Positions 39,469 to 52,400 of a DNA stretch of 64,000 nucleotides are shown here, piece by piece. The notes under the pieces were generated by a model that was not told the DNA's origin, did not search any database, and worked only from the letters and a program-made list of their open reading frames with translations. The translations under genes were made by a program, and so were the position numbers. Positions within the stretch are counted from its first letter, which is position 1. Each line of letters begins with the position of its first letter. The stretch is from contig QAOA01004878.1 of NCBI GenBank assembly GCA_003255065.1, forward strand, positions 388,027 to 452,026, given 5' to 3'. Source of the DNA: Cercis canadensis. Its lineage: Eukaryota > Streptophyta > Magnoliopsida > Fabales > Fabaceae.

Positions 39469-42400
39469 TCATTCTTTAGACAATCCAATCAAAGTAAGAA
39501 TTATGCGTAAAATGTTGCCACTGATAAGGGCCTTCAACAGTTTTTCCTTTTCTGGTATATATGGGGGGTACCTTAAGGTTGAATCTGCAGCGAAACTTCT
39601 GTAGAGAACTGCCTTTTTATGGCTAAAACCATCGAAAGAGAATTTTCCATGGTAAGAACCCATTCCACTCTCTTCTACTCCTCCAAATGGTAAACCAGAA
39701 GTTGCAACCTGTATCAACATTGTTGTACAGGAAAACGGATTATATCACAAAGTTTTCATAATCTGCATCAGTTTCTATTCTTGATAAAATAAAGGGATTA
39801 TTTGTGCAAAAATAAGCAGATCAACACTTTCGTTGTTTACTGTTCAACAAATTTTTAGCCAATCAAATAATCTAACACCTCTATTGCAAAGTTTAATCAT
39901 TCTATGTGTGCCAATTAAGGAAACTGAAGTGGTGACCTGACTTTTCCTTTTTATTCTACTGATGTGGCACTATTAAATGGCAATGGATTTATAAAATTAG
40001 GAACATAATAAGCAGATATGCTGGCATAGAATTAATATTTTTCTGTATAAAATTCAGAAAGGGAATAATTACATGTAAAATAGTGTCATTGATAAGCATC
40101 CCCCCAGAAGATATGTTTTGCACATAATCCTTCTTCAGCTGCTCATTGTTTGTGAAGAGATATGCAGCAAGAGGCTTTGGCTTTGATTTAATTATACTAA
40201 AACTATCTTGTAAGTTGTCAACCTGCAAAAAACAACCTGAATTCACGTGAAATGAGAAGAAACAAATCTCAAGCCCTTGCCAAGATAATTTCTCCAAGTG
40301 CCAACTTGGTGAGAAGAATAGTGGAAGATTCAAAATGGAGGACGAAAGATAATTAGTAAATGGTGACATTCATTTTCACATGTAGAGGAGTTATACTTTC
40401 TGTAAGAAACTCTCCTTCAGAGAGAGAGAGCCAGGTTCTAACACAAGAGCCTTGGATCTGTATCAGTTAATAAACCAAGAAAAAGGGAATAGGAAACTAG
40501 TGAGGAGAAGAGGAAGCAGTAAGATGGGTTTTGCAGAGGAGTTGGAAGAAAGGAATGCTGACTACTAGTTGGAAATGAGTCAAGAATGTCATAAATGAGA
40601 AACTATTGTTTTCCCTGCATCAAGTACAGTTATTCCCTAGACCATATTCCTTATCAACAAGTCCTGAATGCACTTTTCTCAGTGATCTTAGTACTCACAG
40701 TGATGATTGGCAATATTGGCCCAAATATCTCCTCTTGCATTACCATAGAATCTTCTGGAACATCCAATAAGATGGTTGGAGCAAACCTTCTACAAAAATG
40801 AGGGAAACTAATGTTATGGTAACATTATAATGATTGTTCCAATCTTAAAACAAGATGAATGCACTGTCATACTCACAATTGCTTCTCATCCCTCTGACCT
40901 CCTAAAACAATTTTATCAGATACCTGATCCTCATCCAAGAGCTTCACCAACCGTGCAAATTGAGATGGAGAAACAATGCGTGACATATCTTTTGATTTCA
41001 TCAGATCTTTCCCAAAAAATTGCTCCAATTCATCTTTTAGAGCATTTATCTGTTGAGTGAGAATTTATCAAGAATAATAATTTTAAATTGCACACTGCAT
41101 TTTGGTGTATTGAGGCAATCTTACCAATGTTGGAGCAAATTCTCTTTTTGTGATGACGTAATCAACAGAAATACATGCTTGTCCATTGTTGCATGCCCAC
41201 TTGCCAGCTATTATTCTCCGAGCAGTGACCTGAAATTTCCAATACTTAGAATACTCGAAATTATATTATTCAGAAGCATAAACAAAGAGTTTTGGAAATA
41301 ATGTTACTTGTAAGTTGACATCTGAATCAACAACAGCCGGGCACTTTCCTCCAAGTTCCAGAATCACGGGTGTAAGATGCTTTGCAGCAGCAGCCATGAC
41401 AATGCGACCTACTCGAGCACTACCTACATAAAATTGGTAGTCCAAGTTAAAAATGGAGAAGAATGTCTGAGATGAATACTTGTGACTTTTGCTTACATAT
41501 TGGAAGTTGGAAAATCGCATAAACTCTAACTTATTAGATTTTCATATTCGCATGAAACAGCCTCTCCAAATAGAGCTAAATCCCTAATTGCAGATCTTGG
41601 AAGTGATACTTCAAACACAGCTGGAGCTAAACCCAGAGGTCCAGAATAGATAGAATTTGTTTTGTTGATGATATAGACAAACAGTATAAAGGCAAAACTC
41701 AAAAGTAAGTCACATTGATATACAATTATAGAACCATGACATATATCTTTTACCTTACATATTTTTAAATGTGGACTGGTGAATCTCTTTGATGTCCTAG
41801 GTCTGTAGGATACTATTGTGTACATTGAAGATAAACTACCTGTGTAAAGTATTTTATCCCACTTCTGCTCCAATAGTGCAGTTGTTTCAGGTATGGCCCC
41901 TTCGACAACTCTTACAGCAGAGTTGTCAAGATAATTTTTAAGCAAATTTGCAAGCAGTGATGATGTTGCTGGAGCAATTTCCGACGGCTTTAAGACCACT
42001 GTGTTACCCGCTGAAATAGCTCCTATGACTGGATCAAGTGACAACACTGAAGATAGGAATAAGAGATCATATCAACTAAAAGGAAAAGTAACTTTTTTAA
42101 GCACCTAATAAATGATATGGATATTGAGAACTCATTAGATAGTATAAAATCATGAATATCAAATTCAGAAACAAGAAGACAGAAAGTTATGGTGAATATG
42201 CAAGTATGATTGACTTAAGCTCCAATGCATATAAAAAGTAGGAAAGTAAGCGATAAGAAACCTTTGGTTCACTTTCTATATGGAGGGCAGAAACAATTTT
42301 AGGAGGCATGAGTAACAAAGAGGATACAAATTGATACTATTTGAGGGTCAAATTAATTAGTGAAATTAGAATAGCGCCGGCATGAAAACAGAATAAGATT

Positions 42401-43234
42401 GTAAAAAGGCATGTATTATAAAGAGCTGATATGGTTATATTCTACCATATGAGTCCTATCCATATATAAAAGTTCAGCAGTAACGAGAAAGACAGATTTA
42501 AAAGAGCTGTTCTCCATTATAACTGAATGCAATTTTGATAAGTTTATTGTGTTATTAAACAGTACATCTTTTACATACAGAAAGGAAAGTTCCATGTTGA
42601 GATGACCAACACTACTCCTAATGGTTCTGAGACAATCTCCGCTGATGATGGATATGTTGTTATTGAAGTTTTTACCTAGAAGGGATAAGAAAAAGAAGTT
42701 TTAATTTAAGCTTGTTATCAGAAAGCCGTTTTGAAATTTATAGTCATTGATATTCGCAATTATTACCTTCTCAGGTTTCATCCAGTGATTCAATTCTTTA
42801 AGGGCTTCATTACATGAGGATTTGGCCTGGGAAACCTGCATTAAGAAGCACATACAAGCACAAAAATTGAGGTGGCCATTATGATTGTAAGGCTGAGGTC
42901 ATTATCAGACAATAAAAGCAATAGTTAATGGAAATAATTTTTTTCCAAGTAATGGATAAAAGCACAAGCTATATATTCCTGAAGCATAGCAACAAATTAG
43001 GAGATTTGAAACCTCGGATATAAATGCTTCGAATCCAGGTTTAGAAAGGTCCTTATTAAGCGCTTCAATAATGTCCTTCTCCTTTTCTTCTAGCATCTTA
43101 GCGATGCCCTTCAACTGGGAAATCCGCCATTCGTAGCTCTTTGTCTTGCCTGAATCAAAGCTCCTTCTGAGGTCTTTAACAAGCAAAGCAGCTTTCTCTC
43201 CGTCAAATAATTGCTTCTCTTCTTCTTTAGGCAT
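39469..43234 (-). CDS. aldehyde dehydrogenase, class 3 (ALDH3H1-like)
   Basis: Ten exons on the minus strand: 43234-43013, 42835-42767, 42675-42579, 42046-41840, 41423-41308, 41229-41125, 41049-40877, 40789-40699, 40222-40073, 39708-39469. They close to 489 residues. The enzyme oxidises fatty and lipid-peroxidation aldehydes to acids with NAD(P)+ and protects against stress-derived aldehydes. Visible motifs are [20 protein letters not shown] and VVLKPSE (cofactor site), GSARVG, the catalytic base in LELGGK (Glu about 221), the nucleophile in NNGQACIS (Cys about 256), EEIFGP and [20 protein letters not shown]. The hydrophobic C-terminus ([18 protein letters not shown]) may be a membrane anchor. 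The frame is open upstream to an ATG at 43342, adding 36 mostly hydrophobic residues; an alternative first exon form could be membrane-targeted. I prefer 43234 because [10 protein letters not shown] matches the usual cytosolic start. The donor at 43012 (GTTTCA) is weak. Confidence 0.9.
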
Positions 43235-44452
43235 TACTGATAGAGTTGCAGAACCACTTTTCAACATAAACCACATGCAAGCAAACCAAATAAAATCAGA
43301 GCTGAGAAACGCAAAACTCCAAGAAAATGTGGAAGAAGACAAGAGGGTTTACGATTGTGAAGAGAAGACAACGCAGTGGGAGTGGAAGTGAAGTTCCTTT
43401 TGAAAGCTCTCTCTATTTAAGCGATGTGAGAAAGCTCTGCGACCAACTGGGGCACTGTTACTCATAACGGAAAACTGGAGTAAGAGACTCATCAATTATG
43501 AAAATTTTAGTTTTTTTAACCTAATCTATGCAATTCTAGACGTCTTTTTGGTGATTTGGCATTCTCGCAAGTTGCAGAGACCATCTTTGTTTCATATCTC
43601 AGAATCCTAGAAATATAACATCATTTTGTTCAAAATATAGTATTAGAAAAATAAATAAGTAGGAAAAGGGTAACCTGCCAACCAGCAATGGCCCAAGGCA
43701 GAGGCTCTTCATGGTAGAATCAGAAAGAGAAACCGTAGGTTTAAGGTACTTGTTCATTTAATTGCTGCTTCTAATATAAAGTTAGCATCTGAAATGGGGC
43801 TTTACAGACACATATATATGAAGAACAGGACGAGTTCTCAGCCTCAAAAATACGAAGATAACGTTGTACACATGTGAAGACACCTCACCTGGACCCCAAT
43901 TTTAAAAGGCGCAGTGACAAGAAGAATCAAGAAACACGTTTAGAATTTATGTGCGTCCGTGACTTCAATCCCAGGACAATGGCTGAAGAAAGATCAAGAC
44001 GGATCCCACACAAAATATACAATTATTTGTGTACAGTGTCAGCCGAAGACAAAAGTGACAAAGAAAAGTTGCACGTTTACGAACTAGCCCCGTTACATGG
44101 CACAGTGGGTGGTGCCCACGATGAAGATTATTATTCAAATGATACTTCAATGAGCCAGTTAGCAAAATGGAAAAAATTCAATGAAATAAACCCAGTATTA
44201 AACATTTCCACTTATCATAATCGTTAAGTTGTGTTAGTCTTCTACTACATAGGGAATCCTGGAGCGCTTTTCATTTTCTTTTTTCTAGTTGTACCCCGAA
44301 AAAAAAAAAAGACTTGTGCACAAGAAAGATTTAGGGGGCTCCGACCCATTTCAAAGGTACTAGAGTCAAGGCGGAAAAGAAAAGCAAAACAGCCGGCCAG
44401 ATTCGTCAAAAGAAGAATGAGACAATACATGCCTTGAGAGTTGAGAAAGCGA
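43235..44452. other. divergent intergenic region
   Basis: Shared 5' flank of the ALDH gene (minus) and the intronless gene at 44453 (plus). The open frame at 43874-44227 (117 codons) has no recognisable domain and is treated as chance. No mobile element seen. Confidence 0.45.
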
Positions 44453-45418
44453 ATGGAAGGTAAAGGAAAGATGCTTCCACTAAAGCTGGTTCGCTCTCTG
44501 GTCTTGGGGGAAACCATTAACAACCCTCACATTCTAAGCCAAAATCAGCACCATGACCACAATGATGTTCCTTCTCAAGAAGCCAATGATGCCCATGTCC
44601 CCTCTCATCATCCAACGAGAAGAAGAAGAAGAAGGAGAAACGGCTGCAGAAGCAAAACTGGATCTGCTATGTTTACCAAATCGAAAACCCCTGCTCTTCT
44701 TTTTCTTCCAACCAAAGAGATTGTTAGAAATACATACAGACTCGCCACCATTGCCAGAGATTTGGGCATGGATTTATACCCTACTCCATCCCTTTCCCAG
44801 ATCATCTTCTCCTACCCATCATCAACCCCATCTCCATCATCACCGTCAACTCCGTCATCGTTCCCGTCAACATGGTCATTTTCATCGTCCTCAGCTTCCT
44901 GGTCTCTTATGAACGAAGCCGTTCCCATCCCTTTCCCTTCCCTGACCACAGCCTCTGTTACCCATCTTCGCCATTTCGTCAGCCTCTCCAAAGGCGTGTT
45001 CAAGCTAGTCTTTTTCAACTCCGACCATGACAGCAGTGAAGCATGTGATGGAAACGATAGTAATTGGGATTGCTGCTCAGTTTCTCTGTATTCACGGCTT
45101 ACCGGAGATCGCATTGATTCAATGGAGAGCTTTTGTCGGGCTCTTGCCGGGAAAGGTTGGACATTTTTCAGAACTAAGAAAAACCCATCGGCAGATCCCG
45201 GAGATAGGCGAATTTCCGGTGGCAATTCTGTTTACCTCTTTAGAAAGGTGGATGCAAACCGGGTACGGGTTGGTCGGACCACTGGGGTTGGAGCCTCCTC
45301 CGATGGGACCTACAGAGTCAGGGAGCTGAGGTTGCCTCCCTTGGATTTTCGAAATGCCCCTTTGAGAATTTTGCAGTATATTTTGTTAATGACCGATGAT
45401 GTTTTCTGTCTTTCATAA
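44453..45418 (+). CDS. uncharacterised plant protein, intronless
   Basis: Single exon of 321 residues starting with the ATG at 44453; a second in-frame ATG is six codons in. I do not recognise a named domain. Visible features: a short conserved-looking start (MLPLKLVRSLVLGE), a His-rich stretch, a basic cluster (TRRRRRRRNGCRSK) that could act as a nuclear signal, and a Leu/Arg segment (FLPTKEIVRNTYRLATIARDLGMDLYPTPSLSQIIFSYPS). After it come a Ser/Pro low-complexity stretch (about residues 118-150) and a C-terminal half with FCRALAGKGWTFFRTKK and RVRELRLPPLDFRNAPLRILQYILLMTDDVFCLS. The frame is long, compositionally protein-like and free of in-frame stops, so I regard it as a real gene. It is divergent from the ALDH gene. 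Function unknown. Confidence 0.75.
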   Translation: MEGKGKMLPLKLVRSLVLGETINNPHILSQNQHHDHNDVPSQEANDAHVPSHHPTRRRRRRRNGCRSKTGSAMFTKSKTPALLFLPTKEIVRNTYRLATIARDLGMDLYPTPSLSQIIFSYPSSTPSPSSPSTPSSFPSTWSFSSSSASWSLMNEAVPIPFPSLTTASVTHLRHFVSLSKGVFKLVFFNSDHDSSEACDGNDSNWDCCSVSLYSRLTGDRIDSMESFCRALAGKGWTFFRTKKNPSADPGDRRISGGNSVYLFRKVDANRVRVGRTTGVGASSDGTYRVRELRLPPLDFRNAPLRILQYILLMTDDVFCLS

Positions 45419-46699
45419 AATGGTATGCATTTGATTTGATCAATTTCTGCTTCAATTTTCTCTATCTATACCTTTTTGTTTTGTTGTTTGTAAAGATTTC
45501 TAATAGTAATAGATTGTTTGGTAACAACGAGCTCACCTCAGCTCAGCTCAGTGAGAAGTGAGGAGTATTTGTTATTATTATTTCGAAGGAAAATTCTGAG
45601 AAGTGAAGGAGAAAATATTTAGAAAAATCTGAAAATGTAATGCACAATGTTAAACTGTTAAATCCTTTTCAAGTAGAGGTTATCAACTAACCAGAAGAGA
45701 TGGAGAGGCAATGCCAAAACCCTTGTTGAATTTATGGTGCTGGGACTGAAGAGTGAAGACTCCATTAACCTCGTGAGTTGGGTGATAGTTAAACCTCGTG
45801 GATTGTGGGAGGGGCTTCTTCGGAGGCAAAAGTAACTCTTAGATTGGTTAATAAAACCACTTAACCAGATGGTGAAAGAAAGGATTTCCATGCAGAAATG
45901 CTCAAAATTTGCAAGGTTTGTCGACAGAAATTTATCGGAGAAAATGAAGCAGAATGACAAAAAGGTTTTCCTGTCAATTATGGGAGCTACTCCATGTCTC
46001 TGTTTTCCTGTTAATAGCCGTTGAGGGCGGAGGGAGGGTGAGATTCAAACCATCCTGCTACTGCTACCATATTCTTTGGAATCTGGTTGGTATGAATCAA
46101 GTTTGGTTGGAGTAAGACATCGTAAGGATTTGCAAAACAATTTTTGTTTGATGTACGTATTATCATTATTAATTGCAGCCACTTGGCCTCACCAGAGGGA
46201 ACTACCTTCAGCTTATTTTCTGTCCACATTCACATTATGTGTTTTTAAGTGAAAATAGTCTGAAGTTAAAGAGCATAGGAAATTAGGAACAAACTTTGGA
46301 TCTATGCAATTACTAAATTCGGATACTTTTCATGTATCTGTACTTGATAAAAATATAGTTTTCTACATAGACAAATGAAAGAATCGTAAATAATAAAAAA
46401 TAAAGACCAGCATTCGGAAACCTATCTGCCCAACAAAATTCTTATTTTATATTTTATAATCATGAGAATCTACCAGATAGAATCTTTTTTTTTTTTTTTT
46501 TTNTTTTTTTTTACTACAACTACCAAATAGACTCATGAACTGTATTATAATTAAATTCTAATAAATTTTTTAAATCACAAAGGGGAGGAAATAAAATAAG
46601 AGAGGGAAGAAGGGAGAGGACTTGAATAAACAATTTTTTTTTTTTTTTGGTTCGCTAGAAACAAGCTGATGCTGAAAGGCTGAAACTTGAACAAAGGGA
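45419..46699. other. convergent intergenic region
   Basis: 3' flanks of the intronless gene and the RING-CH gene. A long T tract with one N lies at 46488-46512 (N at 46503) and a second T tract at 46632-46649. A short CAGCT-rich run is at 45529-45550. No gene or element recognised. Confidence 0.5.
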
Positions 46700-49425
46700 T
46701 CACGTTGTATGGGCAGTGTGTGTCCGTGAAGCCCATATTCCAAATACAAGAAACCAGAAAACAAACAAGATTGCCCAATAACGCGCAGGTCCATACTTGA
46801 TTCTGGTAAGCACGAACTGCAATATCCCAAAACAGGCAAAAGTAAAAAAAATTAGAATTACAAAATACTCAGTGTAATAATTGAACTTAAATCGACGCAG
46901 ACAGTGTAAAAATCCTATGTGCCCTTTCAAGTATTTTTAAAACATAATGACGTCTTAATCAAGCGAAACATTATTCAAAACTAAATTGAAATTTCAACAA
47001 AATACAACCAAGGGGACCAAAAGGAAGATACAGGATGTACTTACAAAGCGGAAGAAAACCACAACTGTCAAAGCACAAATGCCTCCAAGTAGGATATGAA
47101 GACCACTTCTTGCAGTACTCTGCACAATAAATATGGGTTGTATTACACAAATGCTTCTAACATTATGCTGAAATCAATAAGGGACCAACAACCAAGATGT
47201 ATGACCGCAATCCCAGAACCCCCACCCCTGTTCCCCAGGAATGAAACCCAAGGGGAAAAAGAAGAAAAAATCCCAGCAATATGTATGAAAAATAACACAA
47301 CAGATATCTCATCCTTCATAAACTCATTATTACCACAACTTAACATCCTTGCCTTAAAAAAGAGGGATGTTTATGCATACAATCCAACATTTCCCTCCAT
47401 AGATCTTCTTCATATTTTAGATCACCAATCTTTAAATTGATTAAGTAAAGATTAACAATGGCCAATGACCTTAGAAACCCCAGGATGCATCTATGTGTAA
47501 TAAGTTTATCTGGTTCAATCAGTCTGCCAACGCATTGACGAAGTGGGATGCTTTTAAAGGTGAGCTGATGAAAGAAATCCTTTGATGACAGGTGTGGGAC
47601 TGTCATGGATAACACACGTGACCAAACTAATAGCACACACAAAACTACATCCAAGAACAGAAATCAAGAACCAAATGACCAAATATCATTAGGATTATTT
47701 ACATGGGTTCCTTAATGTAGTAGCAAGCAGAAAAATGAATATACTTCAGAATATATACCAGAAACACATCCTGACCATTTAAGATTAGTATAATGACCAT
47801 TATTTTCTACAGTACACAAAAGGAGAATCTCAAAGATGAATCCCGAAATCTTCAAAGAATTTGTGGCAGAAGACCAAAAAGAGCTGGATAAACTATAGCC
47901 AACCATTAAAGTTGTCATTCAAGGTTAGTATCATTTACAGGCCTCACATTCTAGAATTATAAGAAAACTGTTTTCAAGCAATTCATATATTAAGCAAGAA
48001 AATCATTGAATTGAGTTAGCGTGATAATATGACCTCATAAACATGATTTCTTCCTCCCCCTTGTTTATATGTGGAAAGGAGGCATCATTAGACCCCGATA
48101 GGTGATCAGTATATCGTATTCTAGTCTATAAATTTCAACCATGCAATGTGAACACATCATTAATCAAATGTCTTGTGCATAACAATCATGTTTCCCATCT
48201 ATAATGCAGTTATTGAATTTTCATTATCTATTTTTCTTGCCAAAAATGGATTACAAGATTTAATATGGACGAAATAAAGTTCTTTGAATCAAATTATCAA
48301 ACTGATACTACAGATTAACAAATTAATATTTGGTCTAGCTGATGAACAGATGCATAACTCAATGGCAGGATCCAGAAATTATGTTGAACCAATGAATTAA
48401 TGAAGTGCCAAAATAGCACCTTTATTCCATGTGAGAAAATTCACATAAGGATATGAAAAGTCTTCATAAGAATTTCCCACACAAAGACCACGTGCTTAGG
48501 TTCCTTTGCCTTCTTAATAGACAAATTCAATTTTACATACCTTTCCAACACGAGGAGCTATAAGCCATGCAAGGGTGACAGTGAGTAGTCCAGTAGCAAG
48601 CAGGATCCCAGTTCCTTCTACGGCCCACTTAGTTGCAGGATTTTCAACAGGGGCAGTGTCCTCGGCAACAGAGTTCAAAGGTTGTTCGGAAACAACCTGT
48701 GAAACTGTGTCTGCGTTGTTATTGTTACTGTTATTATGTGGGAAAAACCATAGTGCAATCTCACTTAGCCGTTGCCTCCGAATAGCAGCCACAGCATCAG
48801 GATCCACACCAGTGTTTGCTTGAGCTTGAGCAGGACTTGGTTCCCCGCATGCAGTTCTTTCCCTCAATGTTTCGTACTCCTTCAAAGAACCAACAACTTT
48901 ATTGAAGTCGGAAATTCTGATATTTTTTGCTAGATGTCCACATATTTCACAAACGGTAGATCCATGGTTGACAAACCATTTGAGTGCACAAGCATAGTGT
49001 ACAAGAGCAAGGTCATTTTTACAACAACAACCAAGTTCAACTAATGTGTCCTGATGAGACAGACCCGTTTCCAAATCAGTGTTACAAATGAAAACTTCTC
49101 CATCAGGGCCTACAAACTCCACCACCCCAGATTTGCTTCCAATATTTCTTTGAAGAGACACATCATTTGGAATTTCCTGGCCATTAGAGCTTACTTCCCC
49201 GTTACTTTTACGCACTTCTATAATTGGAGTAATGCCCAAAAATTCTAGTGCAGCATCTCCCCTTTTATCAGATTCAGTACATTGGCACACACGACAGCTT
49301 CTCCAGCCTGTCTCCTTCTCCAAACTATGTTCAGAGTGAGATTCTAAATCCTCGGTCTCACCACTTGAGGAACCATCATCACTGACTTCTTCCTTTTTCA
49401 TTTCTGACAAATTTTCCCTGCCCAT
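46700..49425 (-). CDS. RING-CH (C4HC3) membrane protein, SHA1-like
   Basis: Three coding exons on the minus strand: 49425-48541, 47119-47045, 46816-46700, giving 358 residues. A variant RING-CH zinc finger is split by a long insert: WRSCRVCQC (Cys 44, 47, 49), then LGCCCKNDLALVHYACALKWF (Cys 133-135, His 143, Cys 146) and STVCEICG (Cys 159, 162). Three hydrophobic segments close the protein: TGILLATGLLTVTLAWLIAP, HILLGGICALTVVVFF and YWAILFVFWFLVFGIWA. This matches membrane-anchored RINGv-type putative E3 ubiquitin ligases. By map position next to the BGAL6 and NAC genes it should be the orthologue of Arabidopsis SHA1, needed for shoot meristem maintenance; that link is inference. Ubiquitin-ligase activity is not shown by sequence alone. 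The N-terminus is acidic and Ser-rich (SDDGSSSGETEDLESHSEHS). Confidence 0.88.
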
Positions 49426-52400
49426 TTAATCAGTTGTCTTTAAATTGAAATATACAACTTGTGCTTTCAGATTATTTGACCATTATGTTCCAATGGCTAA
49501 ATTAATGTTGTTCATAAGGCCACCTTCTTCATTGTATATTACCACTGACGATACAACAGGCACTGGCACTCCAACACAAAACAAACACAGAAAAGAAGCT
49601 TTAGTTCCAATGGTAAAAGGAACTGGAGGGTTTTAGCATAATGCCAGGCCTTGGAATGAGTCCAAGAGGCGGATGCAAATACAGAATTCACGATGCTCCA
49701 GATCAATTCTTCTATTACCTGAGGCACGTTTATGTTAAGTGCACATTTGAAAATGACTAAGAAATGAATTTCTCATCGTAGAGTTATGTATAAGAAACAT
49801 TCCATGTCAAATGGTAATAAAATATAATTTGATTTCATCTTAAGGAGAGTATCAATCAGGTAGATATGTTTCTCTGGCCAATAAAGCCATAACAGAATTG
49901 TATTTATGAAATCATTCAGTGAAAAAACCTAGTCATTTCAGAGGATCTCATCCCAATAGACTTTAAATTCGAAGGACTCCCAATATCTCGTTAACTTATT
50001 TCCTTCATACAGTTAATTAGAACATTTTGCCATCATTCAAGATGAAATTGTTAGTTGTTTGTCACCATCCCTCTTGTAAACAAACCGTTAAGGGAATTCT
50101 AAACTGCTGGCAATGATTTGTCCACTTGTTCATTTTTTTCCCCAAAATTAAACTTACTTGATTTAGATATCAATCTTAATGTTGTCAACTTGTTTGAAGG
50201 TCATATTACAACTAACATCAGATTCCAATTCATCAAAAATGTCTACTCTAACCAGCTGGAGAACACAACTATACTAAACACAGAATTTCTACTCCAAATT
50301 GATTGGAGTTGCCACAGACGCACATGCAGATTATGTCCAACAAATTATACCCGCTGCTTTCAGGGCTATCAGTCTACTTAACGGAGTGTTAGTCCCAATT
50401 ACTCGATGAAAGATTACATAAATAATCGGAAACGAAAACGTAAAGAACCCGACCCCCATATTCTGGTAAAACAATTGCTCAATTTACAATGGCAAAAGGG
50501 AAATTCAACTCACCGAAAATTTAATTCAATTACGACTAGAACCACGCACAAAATCAAATTTATGAGCCAAACCCAGAAACTATAACGCTAATAAGTTAAT
50601 AATTCAGACTTAAACATATTAAAAAAGGGTCCAATAACTGATTTAAAGCTGCAGAACAGCAATTGCCCACACCATAATTTAGAAGAGAAAACAGCGCGAC
50701 TGAAATCACCAGCAGCAATAAAATGCAGTAAAAGCGAAATGAACGAAACAAAGGCAAGGAGAAAGCTTTGCCCTTACTTGCAAATCTCAAATTTATGCAG
50801 TAAAAGGGATCCAGCAGCAGAACTGAATGAGTGACTGAATTCCTACGCCAGAATCCGACGTTTTCGGGTCCAAGAGTGTGTGACTCAGTTTCTGTGTCGG
50901 CACTCGGAACTGATCCAAAAAATAAAAAATGATTACCGGAGTCATGACTATGAGTGGACGTCGCGAGAAGGGAAAATAATATGTCATCTACGGTCTACGG
51001 GTGAAGGACATTAAAACTATACTTTGTGAAATTAATTTTAGTAATAGGGTAATTTTAAAATTAATTTTACTATTATCGTAGTTTCGAATATTTTAAACCA
51101 AATGGCGTCACCCAGCAGGTATGTCAACAACTAATAGGTGAGAGGCAAACAGCGACGAAGCCGTTCGGCAAATTGCGACGTTACGAGAGTGACACCATTT
51201 CTGCACCTGGGGAATCTCTTGCATATTGCGTCAATGGAGTTACCGGAGAACAATTCACAGTAGGCTTGCTGAATCTTATAGGCTATAGAGAGCTAGAGAG
51301 AGGAGTTGTGAGGCAAGAGACTGTCCAAATTCTCAAACAAAAACAGAGTGAGAAAGAGGGTATGACTATGAGAGAGAAACTAGACAGACAGAAGAGAGAA
51401 GGAAATAAAAAAAAAAAAAAAAAGGGAGTTGAGAGAGAGCACTACTATATTATGACTCAGATAAAAGCATCCTTGGGATTTTGGTAACGTCGATTCAAGC
51501 TCTTAGAGGGGAAACAATCAACGACAACGACAGGAAAGAGAGAAGACCCAGAAGAGCTTTCAGAATTCAGAGGCTCAAAAAGGGGTTTTGGAGCTTCAAA
51601 GTTAAGGAAAAAAAGTGATATTGAATTGGTGACCAAAGAGTAGGAGAAGGACAAAAGCAGAGTCACCCACCATGGTTCTATAACCGAAACTAGAAGCAGC
51701 CGATATTTGTGATAGAAAAGAGTAAAAGAGAAGGAGGCAGTTCATATTCGTTACAAAAAATATAAACTATTTTACTCAAATTATCATTATCATTATTCTC
51801 ATAACTGTCTTGTCTGCTTCAGTGCTTGCTTTCTCTCTCCTCCTGATGGGGTAATCTGAAGAAGCTGCTCTGAACTGTTGCTTTGCTCCCTTCTGCAAAA
51901 ATTTTCTGTGTTTCTATTCTCTTCTGCGGAGTGGTTTTTTGTGGCTGTTGAATGGCACACCTGGGTTGTAATCTGAGGGGGCCGACGAGTTCCCTTGCTG
52001 AAACAGGTAAATGGGTGGAAATTTATGGGGATTGCTCTGTTTGGTTACTGATATAGCTTGACAAAGAAAGGAAAATGTGAATGTTTCCGGCAATTTCTGA
52101 TGCTGGATCTTTTTGGCAAAAACAAGAGACAAATAGCAAGCATATCTGTTTCTTTGTGAAGGAGGAGGCAAATGATTTAGCCTAGATTTGAGTTTGAAAA
52201 TTTGGGTCTGCATCAATTTGGTTTAATCAGAAGCAGACGACTGACCCAACTGAGATTCCTAGGAGCCGGTGACGCCATTTGCAAATGTCTACAAAATAGT
52301 GTCACGTGTGACATTTGCCAAATAGAATCACGTCCACGCTCTCTCCTTTCCTTTTTTTTCTAAAATCTTAAAAGAATTAAATTCAAAATTATTTTATTTA

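Noticed and set aside
39469..43234. ALDH gene as a broken copy, since open pieces are short and one contains extra sequence
   Set aside because: All ten exons join with consistent phases, and catalytic Cys and Glu are present; the extra text is intron read-through.
43874..44227. 117-codon open frame on the plus strand
   Set aside because: No domain, biased composition and no splice or promoter support; probably chance in the divergent spacer.
51360..51450. miR156-like text (GACAGAAGAGAG) near a purine-rich stretch
   Set aside because: No complementary star arm nearby, so no precursor hairpin can form. The similarity is confined to a low-complexity purine run.
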